IMG/VR virus record: IMGVR_UViG_3300032607_001425
Location: 1 to 64,000 of that record
Strand: one strand, 5' to 3'
Length of the DNA stretch: 64,000 bases
From: a virus
A model generated the notes under the pieces. That model did no database searches and was not told the origin of the DNA. It saw nothing but the letters and a program-made list of their open reading frames with translations. The position numbers and the translations under genes were made by a program. Positions 40,020 to 48,454 of this stretch are shown in pieces (the first letter of the stretch is position 1; every line of letters starts with the position of its first letter).

Positions 40020-40109
40020 ATAAAAAAAGCTTAGGCTTTCAAGATTGGAGACTCTACTTGCCATAAGCTTTAGTTGATATTTTCTTTAAATATGTAGCTC
40101 CAATTCTAC
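40020..40109 (-). ncRNA. Structured leader RNA of the GIY-YIG gene (copy B)
   Basis: The outer stem AAAGCTTATGGC (40060-40071) with GCCTAAGCTTT (40026-40036) is followed by T residues and ATG. A small hairpin GTAG/CTAC (40106-40109 with 40094-40097) carries ATTGGAG (40098-40104) in its loop. This can pair with CTCCAAT (40044-40050) inside the outer stem, a pseudoknot. Paralogues at 52.5 and 62.2 kb keep the pairing with other bases; 59.5 kb is a variant. Confidence 0.65.
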
Positions 40110-40112
40110 GTA

Positions 40113-40125
40113 TATAAATAGCAAC
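40113..40125 (-). promoter_or_regulatory. Late-type promoter of the GIY-YIG leader
   Basis: The minus strand reads AAAAAGTTGCTATTTATA just upstream of the structured leader. Confidence 0.5.
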
Positions 40126-40146
40126 TTTTTGTAGAAACCTACCAAA

Positions 40147-40449
40147 CTACTCTGCCTTCCTAATGGTAGCAAGGATTTCTCTGTCTGGTGTAATGAAGTA
40201 CTCTTGACCTTCAAAGTCAATACGAATGGTTCCTATCTTAGGAATCAATACAATGTCTCCTACTTTAGCTTCTACTCTAATAAATTGTCCAAATTCAGAC
40301 TGGCGTCCTGGACCTACGGAAACTACTTCACCCATTTCTGGTCTTTCTTTTCCCATGTCTGGAATGATAATACTTCCAAACCTTTCTTCTCCTGACTCTA
40401 CAGGCTTAACGATAACTCTATCGCTGTTTGCTGATAACTGTTGTGACAT
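40147..40449 (-). CDS. groES: GroES-like co-chaperonin, 100 aa
   Basis: The Cpn10 fold is clear: SDRVIVKPVESGEERFGSII opens it, then mobile-loop region IIIPDMGKERPEMGEVVSVG and PGRQSEFGQFIRVEAKVGDI. It would cap the phage or host GroEL. Length normal for GroES. A promoter lies directly upstream and the GIY-YIG gene downstream. Confidence 0.93.
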   Translation of the reverse strand: MSQQLSANSDRVIVKPVESGEERFGSIIIPDMGKERPEMGEVVSVGPGRQSEFGQFIRVEAKVGDIVLIPKIGTIRIDFEGQEYFITPDREILATIRKAE

Positions 40450-40479
40450 AAACTGATTTTAATTTAAAACTTATTTCTA

Positions 40480-40510
40480 TTAATATAACAATAAATAGTA
40501 CGTGAGACAA
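40480..40510 (-). promoter_or_regulatory. Promoter for groES
   Basis: Minus-strand TTG (40508-40510), 20 bases, TATATTAA (40480-40487). Its TTG lies beside the stop codon of the DNA polymerase gene. Confidence 0.6.
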
Positions 40511-40513
40511 CTT

Positions 40514-42847
40514 CTAATGTCCTTCAGCAAAGTTATTTGCTAATTGTGGTGGTGCTTTTAATGTTACTCCTGGTAGTTGTGTTGTTAGTTCCATTAACTC
40601 TTTTACGTATGGCATAAACATTTCTGCTTGATCTTCTCTTACGTTTATAATTAACTGGTCATGAATTTGAGCTTGCACTCTTGCATCTACTCCTAACTCT
40701 TTTGCCTTTCTGTTAATTTGAATTGCTGCTCTGTTTACAACCGCTGCTGCTAGACTCTGTAATTGAAAATTTAAACAGTTATTGATTCCATTTCGATAAT
40801 CCATGTACATTTTGTTGACTGGATCTTTTCCATATCTACTCTCTAGATCTTTTCTAAATCTCCAATCCAATACCTGATCTCCAAACTTTTCAAAGATCTG
40901 TTTTACTTTTGGTAAATGTCTAATCCTTCCTACTTTATTTGTAACAAATCCATGAGTCTTTGCTTGGTTACGTGAAGCAATCATCCATTCTCTTAGTTGT
41001 GGGAATCCACTTAAGTATCCTTCGACCAATTTATCTCCTTCCTTAGCAGAGATTCCCAATGTCATTGCTAATGCATATCCTGACATTCCATATGCTACTC
41101 CTAAAGAGTATGACTTTGCTTGTTGTCTTTTGACTGGATCTAGTTTTTTTAGAAAGATTGGTGACTTGGTATCTGGTGATACTCCGTTTGGATACCTTAG
41201 TGTATTTTGATCTAACTTTTCTGTCTTGATTGCAATTGTAGAATAAAAGTCCCATCCATTGTTAAAAATATCCTGCAGTCCTTTATCTCCTGATACACTT
41301 GCAAAGCAGTGAGGTTCTAATGAAGTATAGTCATTATCAATCAACTTTCTACCTTCCCCAGCAATTAGAAATTCTCTTACTACATTTGTGTAATGTACAA
41401 GTAGTGCAGTTTCTTCTCCCTCCTCTTTTGGCTTTGGAAGTTGTTGAGCATCTGAACCGTAACGTCCTGATACTGTTCCATTTTGCTTGTAGTAAAAATA
41501 GTATCGTCCATCCTCTTGTCCGTCTAAGAATCTATCAATGTATGTTGATTTGATCTTAACTAATTTATTGTACGTTCTAAGATTATTGGCCCACTCATAC
41601 GTCTTAGCAAGCTCCTCTAACATATCCATATCAAATTGGTCTTGACCTTTCTTTGTTTGAGTAAGTGGTTTGATTCCCATATACTTAAATGCAATCTCAC
41701 CTAAGTGTTTCTTTGATTGGATGTTTAAGTACACTCCCTCATTCTCATCTTTCCACATTGACATAGAAATTCTAACAACTTCCATTTGATCTAATAAACT
41801 TAGATCTCCTGTTTGAAGGAATTGTTTTATGTTATCGTCGTCTAGGTTGTCGATGTCTTTTTTTGCTAAAGAATATTTCTTTGTTTTCTCACTTCTTGGT
41901 AATGGTAGTGAGTACATCATTGCTAAGTTCTGAGCCCAGTTACCTCTATGTGAAGGTGGATACGTTGCTAGTGCTGTATCTACTACCCATTCTTTTGCTT
42001 CTGGAATTGCTAGGATGCTGTCTATTACAATTTTCTTGTTTGCTTCTAAATCTCTTATGATATCCTCTTTGGTCTTTTCCAATAGTGGAAGATCCAATGC
42101 TACTCCTAACTCTTCCATTGGAACAGTAACTTCTCTGTAAAGAGGCATTACTTCTTCCTCAAAGAAAAAAGTTTCTAGGTTTTCTTGTCTTAAAACTTTT
42201 AAGAAATGATTACAAACTCTAAGAGTCAAATCGGTATCGGCTGCTGCATACTTGGATAAAATCTCCATATCTGCTTTGAAGATCTCGTAGTTGTCTTTTG
42301 TAATAGATCCTCCATTCTTTTTAATAGACTCCTTAAGCTCTACCTGTTCTTTGTTGGCTGCTTGTTGTACATCCAATCCAATCTCTTCTTGAATAGAAAT
42401 TGCCAGTGCCTTTAGTCCAAACACTCCCATACCTGCTCCTTCTTCTTGTACTGTATGAACAAGTAGTGCTGTATCAACCCAAAGATCTTCTAATAGAGAT
42501 ACTCCGTAGTAGTTTTTAGTATAACGGCAGTCAAAAGAAGCATTGTGCATTACCAGCTTCTTGCCCTTGAGCAGCGGGAGTAGCTTCTTAGTAATACCAT
42601 GTGCTCCTTTGCCGCCAATGATACATTCCTCTAATTGATTTGTTTCGTTATTCCATTTCTGAGTTGGGAGGTAAAATCCTATTCCTTCTTCACCTGATAC
42701 AGACCATCCTACAATAGATCCTTTTCTTACATTTAACCCATCTGTTTCTGTATCATAAGCAATAACCTCAGACTGATTGATATGTTCGATAAGAAGGTTG
42801 ACTGTGTCGATACTGTCAACGTGGTAGTATTTTTTTTCTATTTGCAT
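40514..42847 (-). CDS. polA: Family A DNA polymerase with 3'-5' exonuclease, 777 aa
   Basis: Start chosen at ATG 42847 (MQIEKKYYHV), because the promoter -7 lies at 42866-42873. Exo domain: IAYDTETDGLN (DxE), NASFDCRYTKNYYG and YAAADTDLTLR. Polymerase: motif A DYTSLEPHCFASVSGD, motif B RQQAKSYSLGVAYGMSGYAL and motif C QIHDQLIINV. Motif C has HDQ where Pol I has HDE, a change at a residue near the catalytic Asp. No 5' nuclease domain. This is likely the phage replicase. Confidence 0.92.
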   Translation of the reverse strand: MQIEKKYYHVDSIDTVNLLIEHINQSEVIAYDTETDGLNVRKGSIVGWSVSGEEGIGFYLPTQKWNNETNQLEECIIGGKGAHGITKKLLPLLKGKKLVMHNASFDCRYTKNYYGVSLLEDLWVDTALLVHTVQEEGAGMGVFGLKALAISIQEEIGLDVQQAANKEQVELKESIKKNGGSITKDNYEIFKADMEILSKYAAADTDLTLRVCNHFLKVLRQENLETFFFEEEVMPLYREVTVPMEELGVALDLPLLEKTKEDIIRDLEANKKIVIDSILAIPEAKEWVVDTALATYPPSHRGNWAQNLAMMYSLPLPRSEKTKKYSLAKKDIDNLDDDNIKQFLQTGDLSLLDQMEVVRISMSMWKDENEGVYLNIQSKKHLGEIAFKYMGIKPLTQTKKGQDQFDMDMLEELAKTYEWANNLRTYNKLVKIKSTYIDRFLDGQEDGRYYFYYKQNGTVSGRYGSDAQQLPKPKEEGEETALLVHYTNVVREFLIAGEGRKLIDNDYTSLEPHCFASVSGDKGLQDIFNNGWDFYSTIAIKTEKLDQNTLRYPNGVSPDTKSPIFLKKLDPVKRQQAKSYSLGVAYGMSGYALAMTLGISAKEGDKLVEGYLSGFPQLREWMIASRNQAKTHGFVTNKVGRIRHLPKVKQIFEKFGDQVLDWRFRKDLESRYGKDPVNKMYMDYRNGINNCLNFQLQSLAAAVVNRAAIQINRKAKELGVDARVQAQIHDQLIINVREDQAEMFMPYVKELMELTTQLPGVTLKAPPQLANNFAEGH

Positions 42848-42865
42848 AACCTTTTTATATTTGTA

Positions 42866-42896
42866 ATAAGATACAAAAAGAGTCACATTTCTGCAA
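42866..42896 (-). promoter_or_regulatory. Promoter for DNA polymerase
   Basis: Minus-strand TTG (42894-42896), 20 bases, TATCTTAT (42866-42873), overlapping the hairpin at 42875-42904. Confidence 0.68.
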
Positions 42897-42904
42897 CTCT
42901 TTTT
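42875..42904 (-). terminator. Terminator overlapping the polymerase promoter
   Basis: The minus strand forms AAAAAGAGT, an 11-base loop, then ACTCTTTTT, ending the upstream genes. Confidence 0.65.
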
Positions 42905-42913
42905 CTATTTATT

Positions 42914-43105
42914 TTACTCTGGATTGTTCGTTAAATCAGCATCGAGAATGCTGTTATGTAGATCAGACACTATACTATCTAGTGATTCTAACATTTTTAC
43001 ATTACTTGCTGTTTGCATAGCCTGTAATGCCACTGCTAACGGAACCATCTGCACTCCTTGTACATCCTGTGCACTTGCCTGTAGGTATTGTTCTAACTCT
43101 TCCAT
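42914..43105 (-). CDS. Small hypothetical protein, 63 aa
   Basis: Starts MEELEQYLQASAQDVQGVQM. Helical and acidic; VPLAVALQAMQTASNVKMLE is a hydrophobic middle. It overlaps the end of the dpdA-like gene by 13 bases, so the two are coupled. Function unknown. Confidence 0.65.
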   Translation of the reverse strand: MEELEQYLQASAQDVQGVQMVPLAVALQAMQTASNVKMLESLDSIVSDLHNSILDADLTNNPE

Positions 43106-43890
43106 ACTGCTGTCTTATGTGCTTGGTTGAGTAAAAACTGTACATTACTCTCAATTAGTTCACGATTAACACTTGACATATCAAACGTCTCTAAGAAGTT
43201 ATGAGGTGTAGGGGTGCGTGTTGTATGATCTTTTGTAAAATCCTGTCCTAGAGACGCTGCAAACACTGGATATACTGAGTCAGTACTCCTCATCATTGGA
43301 TGATCATAGTATGCGAACTCTGTTGGATCTCCTTGTCCTAAACAGTGAATAGGCTTTACTAATAATCCTTTTTCCTTCAAGTAATCATATGCCATGTGAC
43401 GTGCTTCCTTAATTCCTTGATCGTCTGTATAATTTTCTAGGAATACATTTGGTACTGCTATTTTTGAAAATCCTATTATATCAATCCAACTTTGGTTTAT
43501 TGCCCAGTTGTATGCATTCAACCATGCTTCTTTAGTCTCTCCTTGTGGACAGAAAAAGATATCAATCGTTCCTAACAATCCTTCTTGCTCCATACGATCT
43601 CTAAACATTCTCGCATTAGCAATTGTATCCTCTTTATTAAATAAAACGTCTGGTGCTATTACTTCGTCAGGCATTAACTCTCTACAGATTTCAATTAAGA
43701 TATCTTCTGTTACCAATGCTCTTTCAGCTGCTGAGTTATCTAATGTAATGAACTTTCCTTGCTCTTTTTGATCTAGGATAAATGCTCTGTACTCTGGAAA
43801 CTGAACCCATAAGTGAGCCAATGCGAAGATGCGATCTCCCAACTTCATTGGCTCTAAGTCACTTACTGGTGATATTACGTATACGTCCAT
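43093..43890 (-). CDS. dpdA: DpdA-like DNA-guanine transglycosylase, 265 aa
   Basis: A TIM-barrel TGT-like enzyme: KFITLDNSAAERALVTEDIL carries the region where TGTs have their first catalytic Asp, followed by PDEVIAPDVLFNKEDTIANA. IDIIGFSKIAVPN is a later strand. Viral DpdA proteins use this scaffold to exchange guanine in DNA for a 7-deazaguanine base. It lacks the zinc-site Cys cluster of tRNA TGTs, as expected for DpdA. The FolE/QueD/QueE genes nearby supply the base. Recognition is moderate. Confidence 0.7.
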   Translation of the reverse strand: MDVYVISPVSDLEPMKLGDRIFALAHLWVQFPEYRAFILDQKEQGKFITLDNSAAERALVTEDILIEICRELMPDEVIAPDVLFNKEDTIANARMFRDRMEQEGLLGTIDIFFCPQGETKEAWLNAYNWAINQSWIDIIGFSKIAVPNVFLENYTDDQGIKEARHMAYDYLKEKGLLVKPIHCLGQGDPTEFAYYDHPMMRSTDSVYPVFAASLGQDFTKDHTTRTPTPHNFLETFDMSSVNRELIESNVQFLLNQAHKTAVWKS

Positions 43891-43893
43891 TAT

Positions 43894-44649
43894 TTATTTT
43901 TTTAATTGTTTATATTCATATATTTGCTTTACCATACTAAAAAAATCCTGTTCTGGCAAATCCATTTTCATTTTATTAATGTGCTTATGAACCCACTGTA
44001 TATTTCCTAGTACATATCCCTGCTTTGAGTCTATCCTATCAAGAGAAGCTGTGCTAATCTCCTTTGCTCCAAGAGTTCCTTTACCCTTGTCTGAAAATTC
44101 TATCTGCATATTTGATATAGCACATCGTCTGTTTTGTTGTTCGTACAGCTCATACAAATACTGTGGAGTTACTAGCCATTGCTTCTTTCTTAATCTAGCA
44201 CCCTGTTCGTAACGTCTTATATCTCCCATTGGTATACATCCTACTTTTTCTACTAGATACTTTTGCAATCTACACTTTTCACACTGTGTTGATAAGCCTC
44301 TTGTTATGTGAGATGTTCTAATATGCTTTTCTGTTCCACAGTCGCATCTACAATTGTACTGACGTTCTAGTATATTTCCATTCTTCCTATATAGAAGTGT
44401 ATAGTCGTTCACGTCTATTACAGTCCACTTTCCAAAGCGTTTTCCAGTTACAATTCCTGCTTTTGGCTTTTTTGCATAGCAGGAGGTGCATTGCTTAGTA
44501 ACTCCTCTTAGTAGGTCTGTTTGTCGTTGTTGTTTAGTAAATCCACAATCACAGATACAATCAATCTTTTGAGCTGTGTGTGTTTGCGTAACTGTCCAAT
44601 GCCAGAAGCGATCTCCTGCTTGCACTTTAATAGTAGAAATATCAGCCAT
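43894..44649 (-). CDS. HNH-type endonuclease with zinc repeats, 251 aa
   Basis: Two pairs of zinc-like Cys clusters (IDCICDCGFTKQQRQTDLLR, QCTSCYAKK; YNCRCDCGTEKHIRTSHITR, QCEKCRLQK) precede an HNH core (QNRRCAISNMQIEF, then TASLDRIDSKQGYVLGNIQW and VHKHINKMK). Free-standing homing-type endonuclease between folE and dpdA. A late-type motif is about 17 bases upstream of its start. Confidence 0.85.
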   Translation of the reverse strand: MADISTIKVQAGDRFWHWTVTQTHTAQKIDCICDCGFTKQQRQTDLLRGVTKQCTSCYAKKPKAGIVTGKRFGKWTVIDVNDYTLLYRKNGNILERQYNCRCDCGTEKHIRTSHITRGLSTQCEKCRLQKYLVEKVGCIPMGDIRRYEQGARLRKKQWLVTPQYLYELYEQQNRRCAISNMQIEFSDKGKGTLGAKEISTASLDRIDSKQGYVLGNIQWVHKHINKMKMDLPEQDFFSMVKQIYEYKQLKK

Positions 44650-44665
44650 AGTTATAGTATTTTAT

Positions 44666-44678
44666 TATAAATATAGCC
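44666..44678 (-). promoter_or_regulatory. Late-type promoter motif
   Basis: The minus strand reads GGCTATATTTATAATAAAA before the HNH start at 44649. Confidence 0.35.
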
Positions 44679-44699
44679 AATATTCCTAAAGCAAGATTT

Positions 44700-45350
44700 T
44701 TACAGTCTTGAGTTTTCAATCAAACTAAAAAACTCTTGGCGAGTGCCTATCTCATTGGTGTAGAAGTATTGGGATAGTTGAGATGTTTTCATTACACTTT
44801 CGTGATTCAAACCTCTACATCTTACACAATTATGCTGACTCTCAATAACTACTGCCACTCCTCTGTTACCAATACACAGCTTATCGACGTGGTCGTGGAT
44901 CTGCTTTGTAAGCGATTCCTGAACTTGTGGTCTGCGGCTGTAGAAGTCTACAATACGGTTCAACTTACTTAGTCCAATAACCTGATCTGTCTTTCCAGTT
45001 CCTGGGATGTATGCAACATGGGCCAATCCCAAAAATTGTAAATTATGGTGTCCACACATACTTATTACAGGAATTCGAGTCTGACAGATAAGTCCTGTGT
45101 ACCCTTCATCGTTAGGGAAGCTAGTAATAACTGGCTCGGCACTTACACTACCTGCAATAAGATCATTGATCCAAGCCTTTGCTACTCTCTTTGGAGTATT
45201 GGCTGAGTGTGGATCTTTTTCCCAATCAAATCCCAAAGCATTTAAAAACTGTCCATAGTAGATAGCTGCTTGGTCAATCATTTGGAGTTTCTCTTCTGCT
45301 GTACGTGGCATGTTTCCATTTGCCTTCTGTAACAATTCTAACTGTTTCAT
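44700..45350 (-). CDS. folE: GTP cyclohydrolase I (FolE), 216 aa
   Basis: Catalytic region [20 protein letters not shown] (Cys-Gly-His-His), [20 protein letters not shown] and [20 protein letters not shown] (Cys pair of the zinc site) are all intact. It makes dihydroneopterin triphosphate from GTP, the first step of 7-deazaguanine synthesis. Length normal. Confidence 0.95.
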   Translation of the reverse strand: MKQLELLQKANGNMPRTAEEKLQMIDQAAIYYGQFLNALGFDWEKDPHSANTPKRVAKAWINDLIAGSVSAEPVITSFPNDEGYTGLICQTRIPVISMCGHHNLQFLGLAHVAYIPGTGKTDQVIGLSKLNRIVDFYSRRPQVQESLTKQIHDHVDKLCIGNRGVAVVIESQHNCVRCRGLNHESVMKTSQLSQYFYTNEIGTRQEFFSLIENSRL

Positions 45351-45355
45351 ATAAC

Positions 45356-45829
45356 TTATATTTTGTTTTGTTCTTTTAATATACTAAATAATTCTGATAA
45401 TCCCAACTCATTATCTCTTTTTTCTGCTTCTTCGAATGTTAAAGTATCTTTTGGATCTTTACGAGCTTCAAACCTTCTTTTACGCTCTGCACTACTAACC
45501 TCCAACCATTTGTATTCTAACTCTACGTTCTTAAACTGCTCAGTAAGCCATCGTTCAATTGGTTGTAAAACTGTATACTGTCTGATTCCATCTATGATGT
45601 AACACTCTGGTGATCCTTCAGCGTAGGCCATGTAGTTCCAGATAGTCTTAACTATTTCATCTACAATTCTAGTATCAAGATGCTTGGAATTTTGTAACAC
45701 CTCTCTATCCTCAGATTGCATTAATTCCTTAACAAAATCTGAAACTATTAGCTTTACTGAATGCTCGTCGTTGTGGTTGTATGTGCTCTTGCCTGAGCAT
45801 ATCTCTCCAAATAAAAATACTACTTTCAT
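45356..45829 (-). CDS. P-loop nucleotide kinase-like protein, 157 aa
   Basis: The P-loop is [31 protein letters not shown] is the base-binding region and [14 protein letters not shown] the lid Arg cluster, a layout like T4-type deoxynucleotide monophosphate kinases. It lies between folE and the T-fold gene, so it may phosphorylate a modified nucleotide or ordinary dNMPs. Specificity not visible. Confidence 0.7.
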   Translation of the reverse strand: MKVVFLFGEICSGKSTYNHNDEHSVKLIVSDFVKELMQSEDREVLQNSKHLDTRIVDEIVKTIWNYMAYAEGSPECYIIDGIRQYTVLQPIERWLTEQFKNVELEYKWLEVSSAERKRRFEARKDPKDTLTFEEAEKRDNELGLSELFSILKEQNKI

Positions 45830-46170
45830 TATTTCTCAACTATTCCAAAGAACTCTCCGTCTTCTGACACTGAGCACTTATCTAGGTTAAACTGTACTAG
45901 TAAATCCTCTGCAATATGCTCACAAGACATGCTTCCAAAGTTACAGCAGCTATATGTAGCATCGTACCACTTCTCTTGTATGTACGATCTAATTTTGTGC
46001 TTAAAATCAATAAACTCTGTTTCTCTATTTGAGTGACCTACTTCCAGCATGCATGCTACTTGGAATGTATGTCTGTGTGGATATTTTAGGTACTGTACAT
46101 TTGGTAGATTACAATCATCCCAACAGTGTAGTCCTTCTATATCAATTCTTACTTCTATACTTTTTTTCAT
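45829..46170 (-). CDS. QueD-related T-fold protein, DpdL-like candidate, 113 aa
   Basis: Second start used: ATG at 46170 (MKKSIEVRIDIEGLHCWDDC). Blocks NLPNVQYLKYPHRHTFQVAC, NRETEFIDFKHKIRSYIQEK and NFGSMSCEHIAEDLL follow the 6-pyruvoyl-tetrahydropterin/QueD plan, with His residues placed for metal binding but without the QueD Cys motif. From memory, a QueD paralogue (DpdL) decarboxylates the base in Cellulophaga phages. The frame continues upstream into an HNH gene with no stop. Confidence 0.6.
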   Translation of the reverse strand: MKKSIEVRIDIEGLHCWDDCNLPNVQYLKYPHRHTFQVACMLEVGHSNRETEFIDFKHKIRSYIQEKWYDATYSCCNFGSMSCEHIAEDLLVQFNLDKCSVSEDGEFFGIVEK

Positions 46171-46776
46171 AATATTTCCTTTATACTTTCTTATTTTTAA
46201 ATTTTCTTCCCAACTAATAAATCGTAGGTTGGTTAAATCTGATACTTGTTCGGGAGTCCATCCTTCGTACCAGCAGTCTATTATTGGTCTTATGTGGTCA
46301 ATTTGATATGCTCCAGGTATTCCTGCCCTACCTCTTTTATCCTCAACATACCCTTCTATCTGCTCCTTTACTCGTTCAGTAAGTACCACTACTCTATTAC
46401 GAAACTGCTTATAAGTTTGTTGTGTATTGTGATACTTAAATTTACCATAATTTGGATTACGATCTCCTGCAGTACCTCCACTAAGCTGCTTAGTTTGTTT
46501 AATTTTCTCCCTAGTCACTTCATCCCTAGGCACTCCCCTATTCCATGCAGGCTTACCTTTACTTGGATTATTTTGAAGAAACCTTTGAGACTGTTTAAGT
46601 ACTGCTTCAGGATCTGACCATCGTTTATTATTACTTGCCGTTGTTGCACAGCTTTTGCATACCCGACCTTCTTTTTCAAACCGCTTAGCAGTGTCATCTG
46701 CTCTTTTTTGGCTATGTAATGATGTATTTTGAATTAAACTCCTACAGTCACTGCATATTCTACTTGATTTGTACAT
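46171..46776 (-). CDS. HNH homing endonuclease in frame with the T-fold gene
   Basis: ATG at 46776 opens MYKSSRICSDCRSLIQNTSL. CSDC and CKSC zinc pairs, then a central NPNYGKFKYHNTQQTYKQFR and HNH core (GIPGAYQIDHIRPIIDCWYE, NLRFISWEENLKIRKYKG). There is no stop before MKKSIE at 46170, so the HNH can be read as a 315-aa fusion with the T-fold protein. Other HNH genes here end at this same point (PWLDNLRKR-stop). A late-type motif precedes 46776. Confidence 0.75.
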
Positions 46777-46788
46777 ACTATCTTTTAG

Positions 46789-46801
46789 TATAAATAGTAG
46801 G
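46789..46801 (-). promoter_or_regulatory. Late-type promoter motif
   Basis: The minus strand reads CCTACTATTTATACTAAAA before ATG at 46776. Confidence 0.38.
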
Positions 46802-46831
46802 GAATTCACATTAACCGTTATATGGAACAGG

Positions 46832-47311
46832 TTACTTGTAGTCCTTTTCTCCCAACCATTGACCGTTGTAGGCCTCTGCATCGTTATTATCAAATACGAT
46901 AATTTGGGCCACTCTTGCGCCTTTTTCTATTGTAATTGGTCGAGTTGCAATAAGTACTGCTCCCATTTCATCCACATAGAAAGATGGATCATAAACTCCT
47001 GACGTAATGGTTGCTCCACATCTTAGAACACTTGATCTGTGTCTGATGAAAGCTGTCTTGTTACTTGGAAGTTTTACTCCTTGTTCGAATGTTAGGCTGT
47101 AGCTTCCTGGACTAAGATTATATACTATTTTACCTTCTTTGGTAAAGGTTGGTACTTCTAGGTACGGCAATACTACAGTCTTATCTGAGGATACTGTTCC
47201 TCCTACAATCTGCTTAACTTCTTTCAGAGTTAGATCATAACCTACTTGAGCTTTCGCCCCTTTACCATTTGCCTGTAGAAGCTGTTCTACTTGGTTTGCG
47301 TTGTTTAGCAT
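46832..47311 (-). CDS. dUTPase/dCTP-deaminase family protein, 159 aa
   Basis: AQVGYDLTLKEV, then TAFIRHRSSVLRCGATITSG with VYDPSFYVDEMGAVLIATRP and ITIEKGARVAQIIVF follow the trimeric dUTPase/dCTP deaminase fold. RHRSSVLRCG is the dCTP-deaminase-like variant of the motif usually R-S-S-x5-G. It lowers dUTP or makes dUMP for thymidylate synthase. Own promoter upstream. Confidence 0.8.
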   Translation of the reverse strand: MLNNANQVEQLLQANGKGAKAQVGYDLTLKEVKQIVGGTVSSDKTVVLPYLEVPTFTKEGKIVYNLSPGSYSLTFEQGVKLPSNKTAFIRHRSSVLRCGATITSGVYDPSFYVDEMGAVLIATRPITIEKGARVAQIIVFDNNDAEAYNGQWLGEKDYK

Positions 47312-47326
47312 AACTTTATTTTTTTA

Positions 47327-47357
47327 CTAATATACAAAGAAGCCTCCGAAGAGGCAA
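47327..47357 (-). promoter_or_regulatory. Promoter for the dUTPase-like gene
   Basis: Minus-strand TTG (47355-47357), 20 bases, TATATTAG (47327-47334), overlapping the hairpin at 47338-47359. Confidence 0.68.
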
Positions 47358-47359
47358 CT
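47338..47359 (-). terminator. Terminator with TTCG loop overlapping a promoter
   Basis: The minus strand GCCTC-TTCG-GAGGC is a very stable hairpin followed by TTCTTT. Confidence 0.72.
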
Positions 47360-47362
47360 TTT

Positions 47363-47563
47363 TTATTCGATTATTTTAATAATTTTTGTCTGAGCTACTC
47401 GAATTACTTCGAAGTTGCTCTCTCCTTCAAACTCTTTATAGATCTTACTTTCTGCTTCTGTTGCTGAAACTGCATCTACTATATACTGCTCGTTTACTCT
47501 TTGTACTTTTCCCTTATCACTTTCGTGCTGTAACTGTACCGTTACTTGCCAATAATTGTTCAT
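47363..47563 (-). CDS. Small hypothetical protein, 66 aa
   Basis: Starts MNNYWQVTVQLQHESDKGKV. The pattern VDAVSATEAESKIYKEFEGE resembles small phage beta-alpha-beta proteins (DUF4494-like), which begin W-x-V-x-V and have the VxAxSxxEAExx helix; a tentative match. Function unknown. Confidence 0.6.
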   Translation of the reverse strand: MNNYWQVTVQLQHESDKGKVQRVNEQYIVDAVSATEAESKIYKEFEGESNFEVIRVAQTKIIKIIE

Positions 47564-47579
47564 GTTTATTTAATTTTAG

Positions 47580-47984
47580 TTATTTTTTTAAGTAATCTTG
47601 AATTGCTTCTGAGTCCTTTCTTTCCCATGGATAAATTATCCACTCATCCCCTTGGTGCACTTCTGCAAACATGCTTGGTGTAAATACTGATGTGTGAGGT
47701 TTATAATGGAGAACTGCTGTTGGAACTCCTTGCACTAGTGCTTTTAACGTTTCTCCTGTATCACAAATATCATCTATGACCAATGTACTTGCATTAATAG
47801 ATTCTACGTAAGGAATGTTCAGTCTGTGTGAGATCATTACTGCTGGTACCAATCCTCCTCTTTCAATTCCTGTTACACTTTTTATGTCAGGTCCTACTCT
47901 CTGAATTGTAATACATAGTTTGTTTACTAGTTCATCTACGTCATCCCAACTTAGATAAATTTTATTACCTGCTTTTAATGCCAT
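47580..47984 (-). CDS. Phosphoribosyltransferase-type protein, 134 aa
   Basis: The PRPP-binding loop TLVIDDICDTGETLKALVQG is diagnostic of type I phosphoribosyltransferases, and VTGIERGGLVPAVMISHRLN is the N-terminal PPi-binding loop. It is short for Gpt or Hpt (about 150-180 aa). Expected reaction: base plus PRPP to nucleotide. Located between QueE and dUTPase-like genes, so it could salvage purines or process a deazaguanine base. Confidence 0.83.
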   Translation of the reverse strand: MALKAGNKIYLSWDDVDELVNKLCITIQRVGPDIKSVTGIERGGLVPAVMISHRLNIPYVESINASTLVIDDICDTGETLKALVQGVPTAVLHYKPHTSVFTPSMFAEVHQGDEWIIYPWERKDSEAIQDYLKK

Positions 47985-48262
47985 TACACTTTTGCTATTG
48001 TAATACCTTCTACTCCTGTAATAACAATCTCTCCTACTGCTAATTGTATTGTATCGTTTTGAAGTTCTGCTGTAACATACTTTACTAGTTCCTGTACCGA
48101 TACTTTATCTTTGAATCCAGCTTTGCTTGAATTGCTTACAATTAGTTCTAAGTTTGTAGCATCTATTAATTTGTAATCCCAGATGTAAAGTCCATCTGCT
48201 TTAGGATATGATTTTAAAAGGTCTCTGTCTTGTGCTAAATTAATTAGGTCTTGTAACGTCAT
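47984..48262 (-). CDS. Hypothetical protein, 92 aa
   Basis: Starts MTLQDLINLAQDRDLLKSYP. Small alpha/beta protein (LYIWDYKLIDATNLELIVSN). Its end touches the start of the phosphoribosyltransferase gene. Function unknown. Confidence 0.65.
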   Translation of the reverse strand: MTLQDLINLAQDRDLLKSYPKADGLYIWDYKLIDATNLELIVSNSSKAGFKDKVSVQELVKYVTAELQNDTIQLAVGEIVITGVEGITIAKV

Positions 48263-48268
48263 TTTTAT

Positions 48269-48454
48269 TTATTTAATTGTGTATTTGGTTTTACCGTCTT
48301 GTGTTTGTGCTTTTATTTCTCCATTTGCTAGAACTGTTAGTTCTAGTTCAAACTCTTCTTTTAAAAGCCTCTTTACTGTAACAATGTTCATTGCCCTGTG
48401 CTTCCACATAGTGTGGAATACTCTTAATGTTTCCTCTGCATTTGCTTTTCTCAT
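48269..48454 (-). CDS. Small hypothetical protein, 61 aa
   Basis: I use ATG at 48454 (MRKANAEETLRVFHTMWKHR), which overlaps the queE stop as TAATG; the longer frame from 48499 lies inside queE. Basic and helical, with NGEIKAQTQDGKTKYTIK at the end. Function unknown. Confidence 0.62.
   Translation of the reverse strand: MRKANAEETLRVFHTMWKHRAMNIVTVKRLLKEEFELELTVLANGEIKAQTQDGKTKYTIK

Noticed and set aside
40020-40109. PreQ1 riboswitch or pistol ribozyme as identity of the leader RNAs
   Set aside because: The order hairpin-linker-outer stem with a loop pseudoknot superficially recalls both, but the conserved aptamer bases of preQ1 and the pistol core and cleavage site are not seen.
40514-42886. 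Longer polymerase frame starting at 42886
   Set aside because: The extra 13 codons overlap the -7 element of the promoter at 42866-42896, so the transcript would begin after that start; ATG 42847 is used.
43894-44649. QueC or another deazaguanine gene
   Set aside because: Its Cys clusters belong to zinc ribbons and an HNH core; no SGGxDS P-loop.
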